A DNA stretch of 16,093 bases, taken from assembly GCA_964565715.1 (NCBI GenBank), contig CAZMGG010000126.1, forward strand, positions 1-16,093. Reading direction: 5' to 3'. The position numbers and the translations under genes are program-made. This stretch comes from CAZMGG01 sp964565715 (GTDB lineage Bacteria > Planctomycetota > UBA1135 > UBA2386). Each line of letters begins with the position of its first letter. The stretch's first letter is position 1. The notes under the pieces are model-generated. The model saw nothing but the letters and a program-made list of their open reading frames with translations. It searched no databases and was not told where the DNA came from. This document shows, piece after piece, positions 1 through 10,282 of the stretch.

Positions 1-514
<514 letters not shown>

Positions 515-518
<4 letters not shown>

Positions 519-532
519 GCCCCGGGGCTCAG
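515..532. terminator. 18-bp perfect inverted repeat containing both convergent stop codons
   Basis: CTGAGCCCCGGGGCTCAG is a perfect palindrome. Folded in RNA it gives a 7-bp GC-rich stem (CTGAGCC/GGCTCAG) with a CCGG loop, and it reads the same from both strands. The TGA of the epimerase (516-518) and the TGA of the opposing secreted protein (529-531 on the minus strand) lie in the two arms. There is no U-tract on either side, so it is not a classical intrinsic terminator. A role as bidirectional terminator or 3'-end stabiliser for the convergent pair is inferred from position. Confidence 0.5.
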
Positions 533-1743
533 TCGATGTGGACCTGCAGGCCGCGGCTGGCGGCGAAGCCGAACGGCGTCGCCGCGTCGAGGTAGCCGCC
601 CTGGAAGTAGATGTCCCAGTTGCCATAGAGCGCGGTGCTCGGCACGGCCACCGGCAGGCTGTAGGCGCCGGTCCCGTTCAGCACGTGCGACAGGGAGATG
701 GCGCCGTCGTTGAGCAGTTCGAAGTTGAAGACCGGGACCTGCCATTCGCTGAAGCCGATGGCGAGCGCGCCGAATGCGTTCGGCCGGCCGTTGCTGATGG
801 CGACGGTGAAGCTGCCGGCCAGCCGGGCGCAGCCGGTGGCGGCGATGGTCGGCACGCCGTTCAGGCCGGCACCGCCGGTGCCGTAGACCCGGAAGCTGCC
901 GCAGGTCCCGCCCTGCCGGATCTGCAGCAGTCGGCCGTTGCTGAAGGTGAACAGCCAGTCGCCGGTCACCGGATCGAGGGCGCCGCCGCCGACGCCCGGG
1001 ACGTTGCCCACCAACACCGCGTCGGAAGACGGGATCGGGTCGCCATTGGCGTCGATCTGCATCACGCGGACCGTGTTGTTGCTCCAATCGGCGATCAGCA
1101 CGCGGGAGGCGTTGGTCCAGGCGGTGGTGGGGCCGGGATAGAGGATCCCCTCGGGGCCGCCGCCGATCAGGTGCTGAGCGGAGATGCCGGTGGCGCCATA
1201 GGTGCCGGACGGCTCCGGGGCGAGCCCGACCGTGCGCCAGTCGGCGGTGCCCCAACTCACCACCTTGAACTGGCCGGCGCCGGGATAGCCCGCCGGCACG
1301 AACGCGCAGCCGCCGACCGAGGCCATGGTGAAGTTGCTCAGCAGGTTGAGGTCCAGGGTCCGATTGGTGCCCGGTGAGCCAGGCAGCACCTCGCCGATCA
1401 GGTTGCCGGGGTAGCTGGTGTGGAACAGGACGTTGTTCGGGCCATAGGCGAGACCGCCGTCGGCCCCGTCGGTGAGGGTGGCGTGGGTGGCGGGCGTGCC
1501 GAAGCCGTTGATGTGACCCATGCCGTCGCGGGTCACCGGCACGGCGTAGATGGTCGTGCTCGTGTACGGCGCGAAGAGCAGCACGTTCGGGTTGTTGTGC
1601 AGGAACGTGATGCCGCCGTACCAGCCCAGGGTGGCGTTGATCGGGCCGATGTCACGAGCCGTCATGTGTTGATTGAACGGCGGCAGGACGGTCTGGGCGG
1701 CGAGCGGGATGGCGAACGCGAAGGCGATGGCGAGGGACCGCAT
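529..1743 (-). CDS. Secreted beta-propeller-like protein of planctomycete type, unknown function
   Basis: 404 residues. The N-terminus MRSLAIAFAFAIPLAAQT is a clear Sec signal peptide, with likely cleavage after residue 16 or 17. Residues 20-270 contain recurring propeller-like blade elements (GGLAYGPNNVLF, PEGILYPGP, RVLIADWSNNTVRVMQID, GGGALDPVTGDWLFTFSNG), resembling NHL or SMP-30 type folds that follow a quantity from blade to blade. The last ~125 residues (CGSFRVYGTGGAG, GCARLAGSFTVAIS, LYGNWDIYFQGGYLD, GFAASRGLQV) match a C-terminal beta-rich style that I associate with secreted proteins of deep-branching Planctomycetota. No catalytic motif is visible. The start is well supported: AGGAG lies 7 bases upstream of ATG. 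The gene runs convergently to the epimerase and divergently from the SGNH hydrolase. Export is confident; function is unknown. Confidence 0.8.
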   Translation of the reverse strand: MRSLAIAFAFAIPLAAQTVLPPFNQHMTARDIGPINATLGWYGGITFLHNNPNVLLFAPYTSTTIYAVPVTRDGMGHINGFGTPATHATLTDGADGGLAYGPNNVLFHTSYPGNLIGEVLPGSPGTNRTLDLNLLSNFTMASVGGCAFVPAGYPGAGQFKVVSWGTADWRTVGLAPEPSGTYGATGISAQHLIGGGPEGILYPGPTTAWTNASRVLIADWSNNTVRVMQIDANGDPIPSSDAVLVGNVPGVGGGALDPVTGDWLFTFSNGRLLQIRQGGTCGSFRVYGTGGAGLNGVPTIAATGCARLAGSFTVAISNGRPNAFGALAIGFSEWQVPVFNFELLNDGAISLSHVLNGTGAYSLPVAVPSTALYGNWDIYFQGGYLDAATPFGFAASRGLQVHID

Positions 1744-1750
1744 GGATTGT

Positions 1751-1755
1751 CTCCT
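1751..1755 (-). promoter_or_regulatory. Shine-Dalgarno AGGAG of the secreted propeller-like protein
   Basis: On the minus strand AGGAG precedes the ATG at 1743 with a 7-base spacer, an ideal distance. It fixes the start of the 404-residue protein and is one of few good ribosome binding sites in this window. Confidence 0.7.
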
Positions 1756-1942
1756 GAAGAAGATGCGCGAATCGGCGGGATCCTACACACGGCGGCCCTC
1801 GCCTGCTGGGGCGCCCACCACGTTGCAACTTGGGCCGCGCCGCGCTGCGCAGTGACCGCAGCTAGCTGATACGGCGGACGGCAAGGAGGTCCCGCGTCGT
1901 CCTCATGCGCGGATCCGCGGCGGCGGTAGCATCCGCGACGTC

Positions 1943-2989
1943 GTGCTCCGCTTTTGCCGCCGTCTGCTTGCCGCCCTGCTCGGCGCCGTCCTCGCCATCC
2001 TCGTCGCCGAGGTCGGCCTGCGCCTCCGTCACGATGGCGAGGTGATGACGGCGGTACTGGCTGAGGCCCGGCTGCACCAACGCGACCCGGTGGTCGGCTA
2101 CCGGCTGGTGCCGGGCAGCAGCCGCGGCGCCATCCACATCGACTCGCACGGGCTGCGCGGACCGGATCGCCCGCTCTCCCGCGCGGCGGGGGTTCGCCGC
2201 ATCCTCTGTCTGGGCGACTCGATCACCTGGGGTGAGGGTATCGAGGCCGATGCCGATGCCTGGCCGGCCCGGCTGGAGGCGGAGCTTGACCGGCGCGAGC
2301 CCCTCGGTGTGGAGGTGTGGAACGGTGGCGTCATGGGCTACGGCTCGCGCCAGTGCCTGCACCGGATCGGCGAACTGCTGCCGCTGCTCGAACCGGATCT
2401 CGTGTTGGTCTGCGCCGGCTGGAACGACCTCACCTTCGCCCGTCAGCTCGGCTGGCATCCAGGGCTCGACTGGGTCACTCCCAATAGGGTCTGGCAGGGC
2501 GACCGCAGCTACCTGTGGGATCTCCTGCGCCGGCGGCTGACCACATTGCCGCCGCCATCCGATCCGCGCGCGCTGGCCGCCTATCGGGACAACCTGGAGC
2601 GCATCGTCGCCACGGTGCGGGCGTCCGGGGCGGCCATCGCGTTGCTCGACCTGCCGACGGTGTTCGCCCCGGATCCCGAACCGGACGCGGCCGCGAAGGC
2701 TGCCCGCAACGGCTACCAGCTGGCCGACGCCGGTGCCTTCCTGGAACTGCGGGCGACGTTGCGCGGCGTCGCCGATCGATGGCAGGTCCCGCTCCTCGCC
2801 ACCGGCCTCGACTACGAGATCGCGGTGAAGACGCATTGGTTGCAGGATGTCTGTCATCCCGACGCTGCCGGCATGAGGCGCCTGGCTGCGACCCTGGCGC
2901 CGCAGGTGGCGGACCTGCTCGCGTCGCTGGCGGTGAGGCCGGGCGCCCTTGCTACGCCCGCTGCCGGCGTTCAGGGCACCGACCGCTAG
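1943..2989 (+). CDS. Membrane-anchored SGNH/GDSL-family hydrolase
   Basis: 348 residues from a GTG start. Residues 7-25 form a single hydrophobic anchor or uncleaved signal after RR, so the catalytic domain probably sits in the periplasm. All SGNH blocks are visible: GDSITWG at 91-97 (nucleophile Ser93), NGGVMGYGS at 127-135 (oxyanion Gly), GWND at 159-162 (Asn161), and D302-V-C-H305 as the DxxH pair completing the triad. The family hydrolyses esters of lipids or acylated carbohydrates, and membrane-tethered members are common beside surface polysaccharide genes. The substrate cannot be read from sequence. No ribosome binding site lies close to the GTG, and no other in-frame ATG, GTG or TTG exists in the 50 bases upstream, so the start is the best available rather than proven. 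It is transcribed convergently with galK, with a 26-base gap. Confidence 0.85.
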   Translation: MLRFCRRLLAALLGAVLAILVAEVGLRLRHDGEVMTAVLAEARLHQRDPVVGYRLVPGSSRGAIHIDSHGLRGPDRPLSRAAGVRRILCLGDSITWGEGIEADADAWPARLEAELDRREPLGVEVWNGGVMGYGSRQCLHRIGELLPLLEPDLVLVCAGWNDLTFARQLGWHPGLDWVTPNRVWQGDRSYLWDLLRRRLTTLPPPSDPRALAAYRDNLERIVATVRASGAAIALLDLPTVFAPDPEPDAAAKAARNGYQLADAGAFLELRATLRGVADRWQVPLLATGLDYEIAVKTHWLQDVCHPDAAGMRRLAATLAPQVADLLASLAVRPGALATPAAGVQGTDR

Positions 2990-3015
2990 GCCAGGGCGTG
3001 GGGCACGGCCATGAA

Positions 3016-4134
3016 TCAGCGCCATTCCCGGTGAGCGCCGGCGGCTGGCGCGACCGGGAATGCGTCGACGGCGCCGGCCTGCCGCAAGCGTGAAATCAGC
3101 AGCCCGGCCGATGGCCTCGCACACAGGGCGATGCAGCAGCCGCCGAAGCCGGCGCCGACGATGCGGGCGCCGAGGGCGCCGTGCCGCTTCGCCGCCGCCA
3201 CCAGCGCATCCACCGCCGGATGGCTCACCTCGTACTCGTCGCGCAGCCCCTGATGGCTCTGGTCGAGCAGCGCGCCCAGCGCCGGCAGGTCGCCCGTGCG
3301 CAGCGCCGCCACCGCTGCATCGACCCTGGCGGCCTCGGCGAAGACGAAGCCGGCGCGGCGCGCCAGCAGGGGATCCTGCACCGAACGCACGCGCCGTTCG
3401 CGGTCCTTGCCGGGGATGTCGGCCAGCACGCCGCCCGGCGGTACGCCGAACAGCCGCGCCACCGCGGCGCATTGCGCCACCCGTTCGTTGTAGGCCGCCT
3501 GCACCGCGCCGCCCTTCGCCGCCCGCACGCCGCTGTCGGCCACCACGATGGCCAGTCCGGCGGGCACCGGCACCGGCGTGCAGCGCAGGGGCCGGAAGGC
3601 GATGCGCAGCGCGTGACCGGCCTCGCCCAGCAGCGACGCGGCCTGGTCCATGCCGCCGGACTGCGTGCCGACGTAGCGTTCGGCCAGCGCTGCCTGCTCG
3701 GCCAGCCGCCGGCGGTCGAGCGGCTCGGGGGCGAACAGCAGCGCTGCGGCCACCACCAGGGCCGCCGACGAGGACAGGCCGGCGGCCTGCGGCAGGTCGC
3801 CGGTGATCACGATCTCGCAGCCCTGCTGTGGCGGGTGCACGCGCAGCCCGGCGACCACGTAGTCGACCCAGCTGCCGGCCCGCGGCCGATCGAGCAGGGC
3901 GCCGCGCGGGATCCGTTCCGCCGGGAAGCGCGCCGGCTCGTGGTGCCGCACCAGGATCGCGTCGTCCGGCCGCTGTGCCGCGGCCGCCGCCACGCCCAGG
4001 CCGATCGCGAAGGGCAGCACCGGCAGGCCCGAGTAGTCGGTGTGTTCGCCGATCAGGTTGACGCGGCCCGGCGCGAAGGCGCGCACCGCGGCGTCCGGCA
4101 GCAGTTCCTGCAGGCGGGTGAAGAGATGGTCCAC
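3016..4134 (-). CDS. galK: Galactokinase
   Basis: 372 residues, close to the usual 380-390. It phosphorylates alpha-D-galactose at C1 with ATP, the first committed step of the Leloir pathway, in the cytoplasm. The galactokinase signature APGRVNLIGEHTDYSG is at 21-36, the GHMP ATP-binding loop PQAAGLSSSAA at 115-125, the catalytic-base Asp163 in GGMDQAAS, the family segment SHQGLRDEYEVSHP at 293-306, and the C-terminal GHMP motif LGARIVGAGFGGC at 321-333. No galT or galE lies next to it here. It is divergent from the PLP dehydratase across a 58-base gap whose only AT-rich stretch, TTGTAATGT at 4147-4155, could serve as a -10 region in either direction. A related anomeric sugar kinase is possible, but the HTDYSG signature favours galactokinase. 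Confidence 0.92.
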   Translation of the reverse strand: MDHLFTRLQELLPDAAVRAFAPGRVNLIGEHTDYSGLPVLPFAIGLGVAAAAAQRPDDAILVRHHEPARFPAERIPRGALLDRPRAGSWVDYVVAGLRVHPPQQGCEIVITGDLPQAAGLSSSAALVVAAALLFAPEPLDRRRLAEQAALAERYVGTQSGGMDQAASLLGEAGHALRIAFRPLRCTPVPVPAGLAIVVADSGVRAAKGGAVQAAYNERVAQCAAVARLFGVPPGGVLADIPGKDRERRVRSVQDPLLARRAGFVFAEAARVDAAVAALRTGDLPALGALLDQSHQGLRDEYEVSHPAVDALVAAAKRHGALGARIVGAGFGGCCIALCARPSAGLLISRLRQAGAVDAFPVAPAAGAHREWR

Positions 4135-4192
4135 GGCGGCGCGCCCTTGTAATGTCGGCCGCCGCCGAGCCGCAAGGAACCGTCATCCCGTC

Positions 4193-5185
4193 ATGCGCAG
4201 CACGGACCCCCTCGCCGAACGCCTGGTCGCCGATCTGGTCGCCGCCGTGCCGCGGGCGGTGGAACGCCTGCGCGGCCGGGTCCTGATCACGCCGGTGCGC
4301 CGCTCGGCCTGGTTGTCCGAGGCCTGCGGCCAGGACGTGTGGCTCAAGCTGGAGAACGTCCAGGTCACCGGCTCCTTCAAGGTGCGCGGCGCCACCCACA
4401 AGCTGCTGGCGTTGTCCCCGGAGGAGCGCGCACGTGGCGTGGTGGCGGCGTCGAGCGGCAACCACGGGCTCGGGGTGGCCCACGCCGCCCTGGGGCTGGG
4501 CTGCCGGGCGGCGGTGGTGATGCCGCAGACGGCGCCGGTGGCCCGCCGCGAGCGGATCGCCGCGCTCGGCGCCGAGGTGATCGTGCACGGCGATGACTGC
4601 GTCCTTGCCGAGTCGCACGCCCGGGCCCTGGCCGCGCGCAGCGGTCGCGCCTACGTCTCGCCCTACAACGACCCCGACGTGGTGGCAGGCCAGGGCACCC
4701 TCGGCGCCGAACTGGCGGAACAGGTGCCGGGCCTCGGCGGGGTCTACGTGGCGCTCGGCGGCGGCGGGCTGGTGAGCGGCGTCGCCGCCGGCCTGCGTGG
4801 CGCCGGCGTCCGCGCCGCGGTGGTGGCGATCTCGCCGTCCGCATCGCCGGCGATGGCGGAGTGCGTCCGGGCCGGCGCGGTGATCGACGTGCCCTGCGGC
4901 CCGACGCTGTCCGACAGCACCGCCGGCGGCGTCGAACCCTCTGCGATCACGCTGCCGCTGTGCCAGGCGCTGGTCGACCGGCACGTGCGGATCGACGAGC
5001 CGGCGATCGCCGCGGCGCTGGTCGATTGCCTGGAGCACGAGCGGCTGCTGGTGGAGGGGGCGGCGGCGCTGGCCGTCGCCGGCCTGCTCGCCGACCGAGC
5101 GCGGCCACGGGGCCCGCTGGCGGTGATCCTGTGCGGCGGCAACCTGTCCCTGCCGGTGCTGCGCGACCTGCTGACGCGCGCCTGA
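4193..5185 (+). CDS. PLP-dependent threonine/serine dehydratase, without ACT domain
   Basis: 330 residues of fold-type II PLP enzyme. Lys63 in GSFKVRGA is the Schiff-base lysine, SSGNHGLG at 87-94 holds the substrate carboxylate, and GGGGL at 189-193 is the phosphate-binding loop. YNDPDVVAGQGTLGAE at 158-173 and the C-terminal VILCGGNLS are typical of threonine dehydratases, which convert threonine to 2-oxobutyrate and ammonia (serine to pyruvate). The C-terminal ACT-like regulatory domain of biosynthetic IlvA is absent, so it resembles the short catabolic form or a serine racemase/dehydratase relative. The frame is open back to 4040, but that extension runs antisense over galK and has no family similarity. 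The ATG at 4193 follows AAGGAA at 4174-4179, though the 13-base spacing is long. Confidence 0.87.
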   Translation: MRSTDPLAERLVADLVAAVPRAVERLRGRVLITPVRRSAWLSEACGQDVWLKLENVQVTGSFKVRGATHKLLALSPEERARGVVAASSGNHGLGVAHAALGLGCRAAVVMPQTAPVARRERIAALGAEVIVHGDDCVLAESHARALAARSGRAYVSPYNDPDVVAGQGTLGAELAEQVPGLGGVYVALGGGGLVSGVAAGLRGAGVRAAVVAISPSASPAMAECVRAGAVIDVPCGPTLSDSTAGGVEPSAITLPLCQALVDRHVRIDEPAIAAALVDCLEHERLLVEGAAALAVAGLLADRARPRGPLAVILCGGNLSLPVLRDLLTRA

Positions 5186-5233
5186 GTCCGCCCGAGGCGT
5201 GCCAGCCCAGGGTGATCCCGGCACAATGCGGCG

Positions 5234-6879
5234 ATGCCGCATCGCCACGCCGTGCTCGCGTTCCTGGTCCTCGTCCAGCCGACGGTCCTGCCGGCGCAGG
5301 CGCCGCTGGCGAACGCGTCGGGCGGCGAGCTGCGGCCGGCGCAGGCCTGCTACGACGTGCTGCACTACGAACTGGCGCTGCGCGTCGACCCGGCGGAGCA
5401 GCGCATCGATGGTTCGCTGCAGCTGCGGGCCAAGGTGGTGACGACGTGTTCCGCCATCGAACTGGATCTGGACCAGGCGTTGCGGGTCGAGCGGGTGTCG
5501 GTGTTCGACAACGCCGGCCTCTTCACGCACCAGGACGGCCGCATCGTCATCGAGCTGGGCGCCGAGCACCCGGCGGGCACCGAGCTGCTGCTGGTGGTGC
5601 ACTATGGCGGCAGGCCGCGGGTGGCGAAGAACCCGCCCTGGAGCGGCGGCTTCACCTGGGCGAAGACCGGCGACGGCAGGCCGTGGATCGCCACCTCCTG
5701 CCAGGGCGAGGGCGCCGACCTGTGGTGGCCGTGCAAGGACCATCCGTCGGACAAGCCGGACGGCGTCGACCTGCGCATCACGGTGCCGAAGGACCTGGTC
5801 GTCGCCAGCAACGGCGTGCTGGTCGACGATGCGATCGGCCAGGATGGCTGGCGCACCTTCCACTGGCAGGTGCGCTCGCCGATCAGCAACTACTGCATAG
5901 CGCTCAACATCGCGCCCTATCGCGAGCTCCGCGACACCTACACCAGCGTCACCGGCGAGAAGGTGCCGTTCGTGCTCTACGTGCTGCCGGAGGCCCTCGA
6001 CGACGCGCGGCCGTTCGTGCAGCAGTTCCAGGACCATCTCCGCTGGTTCGAGAAGACGCTCGGGCCCTACCCGTTCCGCCACGAGAAGTACGGCGTCGCC
6101 CACACGCCGCATCTCGGCATGGAGCACCAGTCGATCATCGCCTACGGCAACGGCTTCCGGGATCGCGACTACGACTGGCTGCACCACCACGAGCTGGCGC
6201 ACGAATGGTGGGGCAACCTGGTGACCTGCCGCGACTGGAAGGACATGTGGATCCACGAGGGCTTCGGCACCTACATGCAGGCGCTCTACCTGGAGAGCGT
6301 GGGCGGTGCGGTGCGCTACCAGCGGGAGGTGGGCAGGTGGCGTGCGCTGAACCGGGGGCCGGTGGCGCCGCGCGAGGTGCGCTCGAGCCAGCAGATCTAC
6401 TTCGGCCCCGGCGGTTCCAACGACATCTACTTCAAGGGCGCGCTGGTGCTGCACACCCTGCGCTGGCTGCTGGGCGACGAGAGCTTCCGGCAGAGCCTGC
6501 GCGAGTTCTGCTACCCGACCGAGGCCGCGCGCAAGGCCACCGACGGAACGCAGGTGCGGCTGGTCGACACCGGCGACTTCGTGGCCCTGTGCACGCGCCT
6601 GCACGGCGAGGACCTCGGCTGGTACTTCGACGCCATGGTGCACGAGGCGCAGCCGCCGCGGCTCGAGGAGGAGGTGAAGGACGGCGTGTTGCACCTGCGC
6701 TGGCGCGTGCCCGGCGACCGGCCGTTCCCGCTGCCGGTGCCGGTGCAGGTCGGCGGCAAGGACGGCAAGGTCGTGCGGGTGGCGATGCCCGACGGGGCCG
6801 GCAGCGTGCGGGTGGGCGAGCGGGCGGCGACCATCGACCCCGACGGCTGGCTGGGCCTGCTGCGGCCGCGGACCGGCCG

Positions 6880-6883
<4 letters not shown>
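5234..6883 (+). CDS. Secreted M1-family zinc metallopeptidase (aminopeptidase N type)
   Basis: 549 residues with an N-terminal signal peptide (hydrophobic 6-21, AQA at 21-23). The zinc site is intact: HELAH at 319-323 (His319, Glu320, His323) and the third ligand Glu342 in HEGFGTY, exactly 18 residues after the second His. The exopeptidase motif reads GMEHQ at 295-299 in place of the textbook GAMEN, keeping the key Glu297; this variant is familiar among bacterial M1 proteins. Tyr399 in NDIYFKGA is the transition-state tyrosine. M1 enzymes remove N-terminal residues from peptides. At this length it has the N-terminal beta domain and catalytic domain plus a short C-terminal beta segment, but not the large helical domain of E. 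coli PepN. It follows the dehydratase by 48 bases on the same strand, and its TAG stop overlaps the stop of the convergent histidine kinase. The start lacks a clear ribosome binding site. Confidence 0.92.
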
Positions 6884-8390
<1,507 letters not shown>

Positions 8391-8391
<1 letters not shown>

Positions 8392-9059
8392 CAGTGGTCG
8401 GAGTCGGCGCGGAAGGTCAGGTCGAGGCCCAGGGTCAGATCGGGATCCTCCGGGAACACGCCCATCATGTACCGCCGCGGCAGCCGGAGCACGTCGTGGG
8501 CCACCGTGGCCAGCGCCTGGGCCTGGACCACGCCCCCGCTCGCCCACAGCCAGAGTTCGAGGCACAGCGGTCGTGACACCATCCCGAGGCTGGCGACGCC
8601 GCGGAACGTCGCCCGCGCCAGGCCGCCGGGCAGCCACTCGCATCGGTCCAGCCTGCCGTCGTAGGTCAGCATGGCGTCCGCCAGGATGCCGAGCACGTGG
8701 TGCGCCGCCTCGGCCACCGGTCGGTCGTCGGCGTCCCGCAGGCGGTGCAGGTCGATGCGGCAGGCGAAGCTGGCGGGCATGCCTTCGCCCCAGGCCAGCG
8801 TGGCGCTCAGGTCGGTGCTGCGCGCCTCGTGGATGCCGAGCAGGCCGGTGACGGTGAAGTGCGCGTAGCTGTCGGCGGCGAGGTGGAAGGTCGTGCCCGG
8901 CCCGGGTATGCGGGCGGCGGGCAGGCGGCCGAGGGCGTGGACCAGGGCCCCTGGCGGCGGCGGCACAGCGGGCGCACGGTCGGCGGTGGGGCTCGCCAGC
9001 CAGACAGCAGCCAGGGCGACCGGGACCCAGGGGCAGAGTCGCCTTGGCCAACTCCTCAC
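8391..9059 (-). CDS. Secreted YceI-like lipid-binding protein (divergent)
   Basis: 222 residues from a GTG start. A basic N-terminus and hydrophobic stretch at 11-23 give a signal peptide; a Pro-rich linker follows. Residues 57-216 look like a diverged YceI lipocalin-like barrel: TFHLAADSYAHFTVTG opens it, a beta-strand set LELWLWASGGVVQAQALA lies late, and the close LPRRYMMGVFPEDPDLTLGLDL matches the YceI ending (xVPxPxxxGxxxxxDxVxVxxxL) seen in the clear YceI protein at 12447-13574. YceI proteins bind long isoprenoid or quinone-like chains in a hydrophobic tunnel, so a periplasmic lipid carrier role is inferred. The GTG start overlaps the oxidoreductase TGA in GTGA, and its own TGA overlaps the kinase ATG, so it is translationally coupled on both sides. 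Exported beta protein is solid; YceI membership is by eye only. Confidence 0.7.
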
Positions 9060-10282
9060 GCGGCCCCCTGCCGGTGCCGCAGGGCCAGCCAGGTCCGCGG
9101 TCGCAGGAGGTCACGCGGGTGGATCGTGTCGCCGGTCATGGTCACCAGCAGGTCGCACAGGGCGGGCAGGGCCGCACAGGCACGCAGGAACTGCCGGCAC
9201 ACGAGCGGGTGACGCAGCCCGCGCTGGAGGAGGCGCGCGAGGCGGAGGCGGGGGCCGACCTCGCGCCGACGATCGCGGGCGTAGGCGCCCAGTTCCGCGT
9301 CCTCGCGCGCCGGTGCCGCGAGGGCGGCAGTGATGGCGCCGGCGAGACGACGTGCCCCCCAGAGGGCGAAGTAGATGCCCTCGCCGGTGAGCGGATCGAC
9401 GTAGCCGGCGGCGTCGCCCACCAGGGCCACGCCTGGCGCTGCCTGCCGCAGGGTGGTGCAGGCCAGCGGCCCGACGCCACGCCAGGGCCCGGCCCGGCGG
9501 CCGGGTGCGAGGCGGGCAGCGAATGCCGGGACCAGGGCAAGGCGCTCGGCCACGAAGTCATCCCAATCGCCCCGCCGCCGACGCAGCGCCGCGCGATCGA
9601 GCACGAGGTTGACGCTGAACAGATCGTCCTCGACCGCGGTGGCGGCGAAGTAGCCGCCGTCGAACAGGTGCACCTCGCCAACCGCGGGCGCGGCCACTCC
9701 GGCGAAGTGACTGGCCAGCGCGAAGCGGTCGAGCCAGGCGAGCGGCCGCCGCCAGCCGAGTGCGTCGGCGATGGGCGAACGGAGGCCGTCGGCGGCCACG
9801 GTGAGGCGCGCCCGCACCCGCCGGCGGCCATCGGGTCCGACCAGTTCCGCACCGCGCACGCGGCCGCCTTCGTCGCGCAGCAGTCCGGCGAAGGCCGTCC
9901 GTTCCGACCAGTGGGCGCCGGCGGCGCGGGCGGCGTCGAGCAGGTGCTGGTCGAGCACCTCGCGGCGGACGCCGAAGCCGTGCAGCCGCGCCGGCTCCGT
10001 CGCACCCAGGCCCAGGAAGGCGCCAGCGGCGCGCTGACCGAAGCCGCGCAGGTCGAGGCCGTGCACCAGCCGCATGCCGCGGGTGAGCAGTGGCGCGGCG
10101 ACGCCGAGTTCACGCAGGTGCGGCGCGCACTGCGGACTGAGGAACTCACCGCATGGCTTCGGCCGCGGGAAGGAGCGGCGGTCGCACAGCTCCACCGCGA
10201 AGCCCTGGCGGCCAAGGTGGGTGGCCAACGAACTGCCGGCGGGACCGGCGCCGATGATGAGCACATCGCGATCGACGTTCAT
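9056..10282 (-). CDS. FAD-dependent oxidoreductase, geranylgeranyl reductase/hydroxylase superfamily
   Basis: 408 residues. The Rossmann start DVLIIGAGPAGSSLA (GxGxxG at 11-16) is followed by PKPCGEFLSP at 41-50, then the DG motif AADGLRSPI at 163-171, and GDAAGYVDPLTGEGIYFAL at 289-307, which binds the FAD ribityl chain. The CGE and GEGI elements are typical of geranylgeranyl reductase-like flavoproteins, a group that also includes aromatic hydroxylases and halogenase relatives. It could therefore reduce a polyprenyl or acyl chain, or hydroxylate an aromatic ring as SrsC does for alkylresorcinols; the type III PKS across the divide makes ring hydroxylation attractive, but sequence alone does not decide. 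The ATG at 10282 overlaps the transporter stop in ATGA, which chooses this start over the open frame continuing upstream to 10747. No secretion signal is visible; a hydrophobic patch near 358-380 may touch the membrane. Confidence 0.88.
   Translation of the reverse strand: MNVDRDVLIIGAGPAGSSLATHLGRQGFAVELCDRRSFPRPKPCGEFLSPQCAPHLRELGVAAPLLTRGMRLVHGLDLRGFGQRAAGAFLGLGATEPARLHGFGVRREVLDQHLLDAARAAGAHWSERTAFAGLLRDEGGRVRGAELVGPDGRRRVRARLTVAADGLRSPIADALGWRRPLAWLDRFALASHFAGVAAPAVGEVHLFDGGYFAATAVEDDLFSVNLVLDRAALRRRRGDWDDFVAERLALVPAFAARLAPGRRAGPWRGVGPLACTTLRQAAPGVALVGDAAGYVDPLTGEGIYFALWGARRLAGAITAALAAPAREDAELGAYARDRRREVGPRLRLARLLQRGLRHPLVCRQFLRACAALPALCDLLVTMTGDTIHPRDLLRPRTWLALRHRQGAA

Noticed and set aside
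4040..4192. N-terminal extension of the threonine/serine dehydratase
   Set aside because: The 51 extra codons lie partly antisense to galK, have no family similarity, and the enzyme is complete from ATG 4193.
6116..6130. GMEHQ in place of GAMEN in the M1 peptidase as a possible inactive enzyme
   Set aside because: The key Glu297, the HEXXH-X18-E zinc site and Tyr399 are all intact, and this variant is familiar in bacterial M1 peptidases.
1862..6694. 1610-codon open frame on the minus strand
   Set aside because: It runs antisense or out of frame over five well-supported genes and translates to Arg/Ala/Gly/His-rich low-complexity sequence; long stop-free shadows are expected at this GC content.
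8392..9114. N-terminal extension of the histidine kinase
   Set aside because: Antiparallel frame context shows it is the YceI-like gene in another frame; the ATG at 8391 just before TM1 with a TGATG overlap is the natural start.
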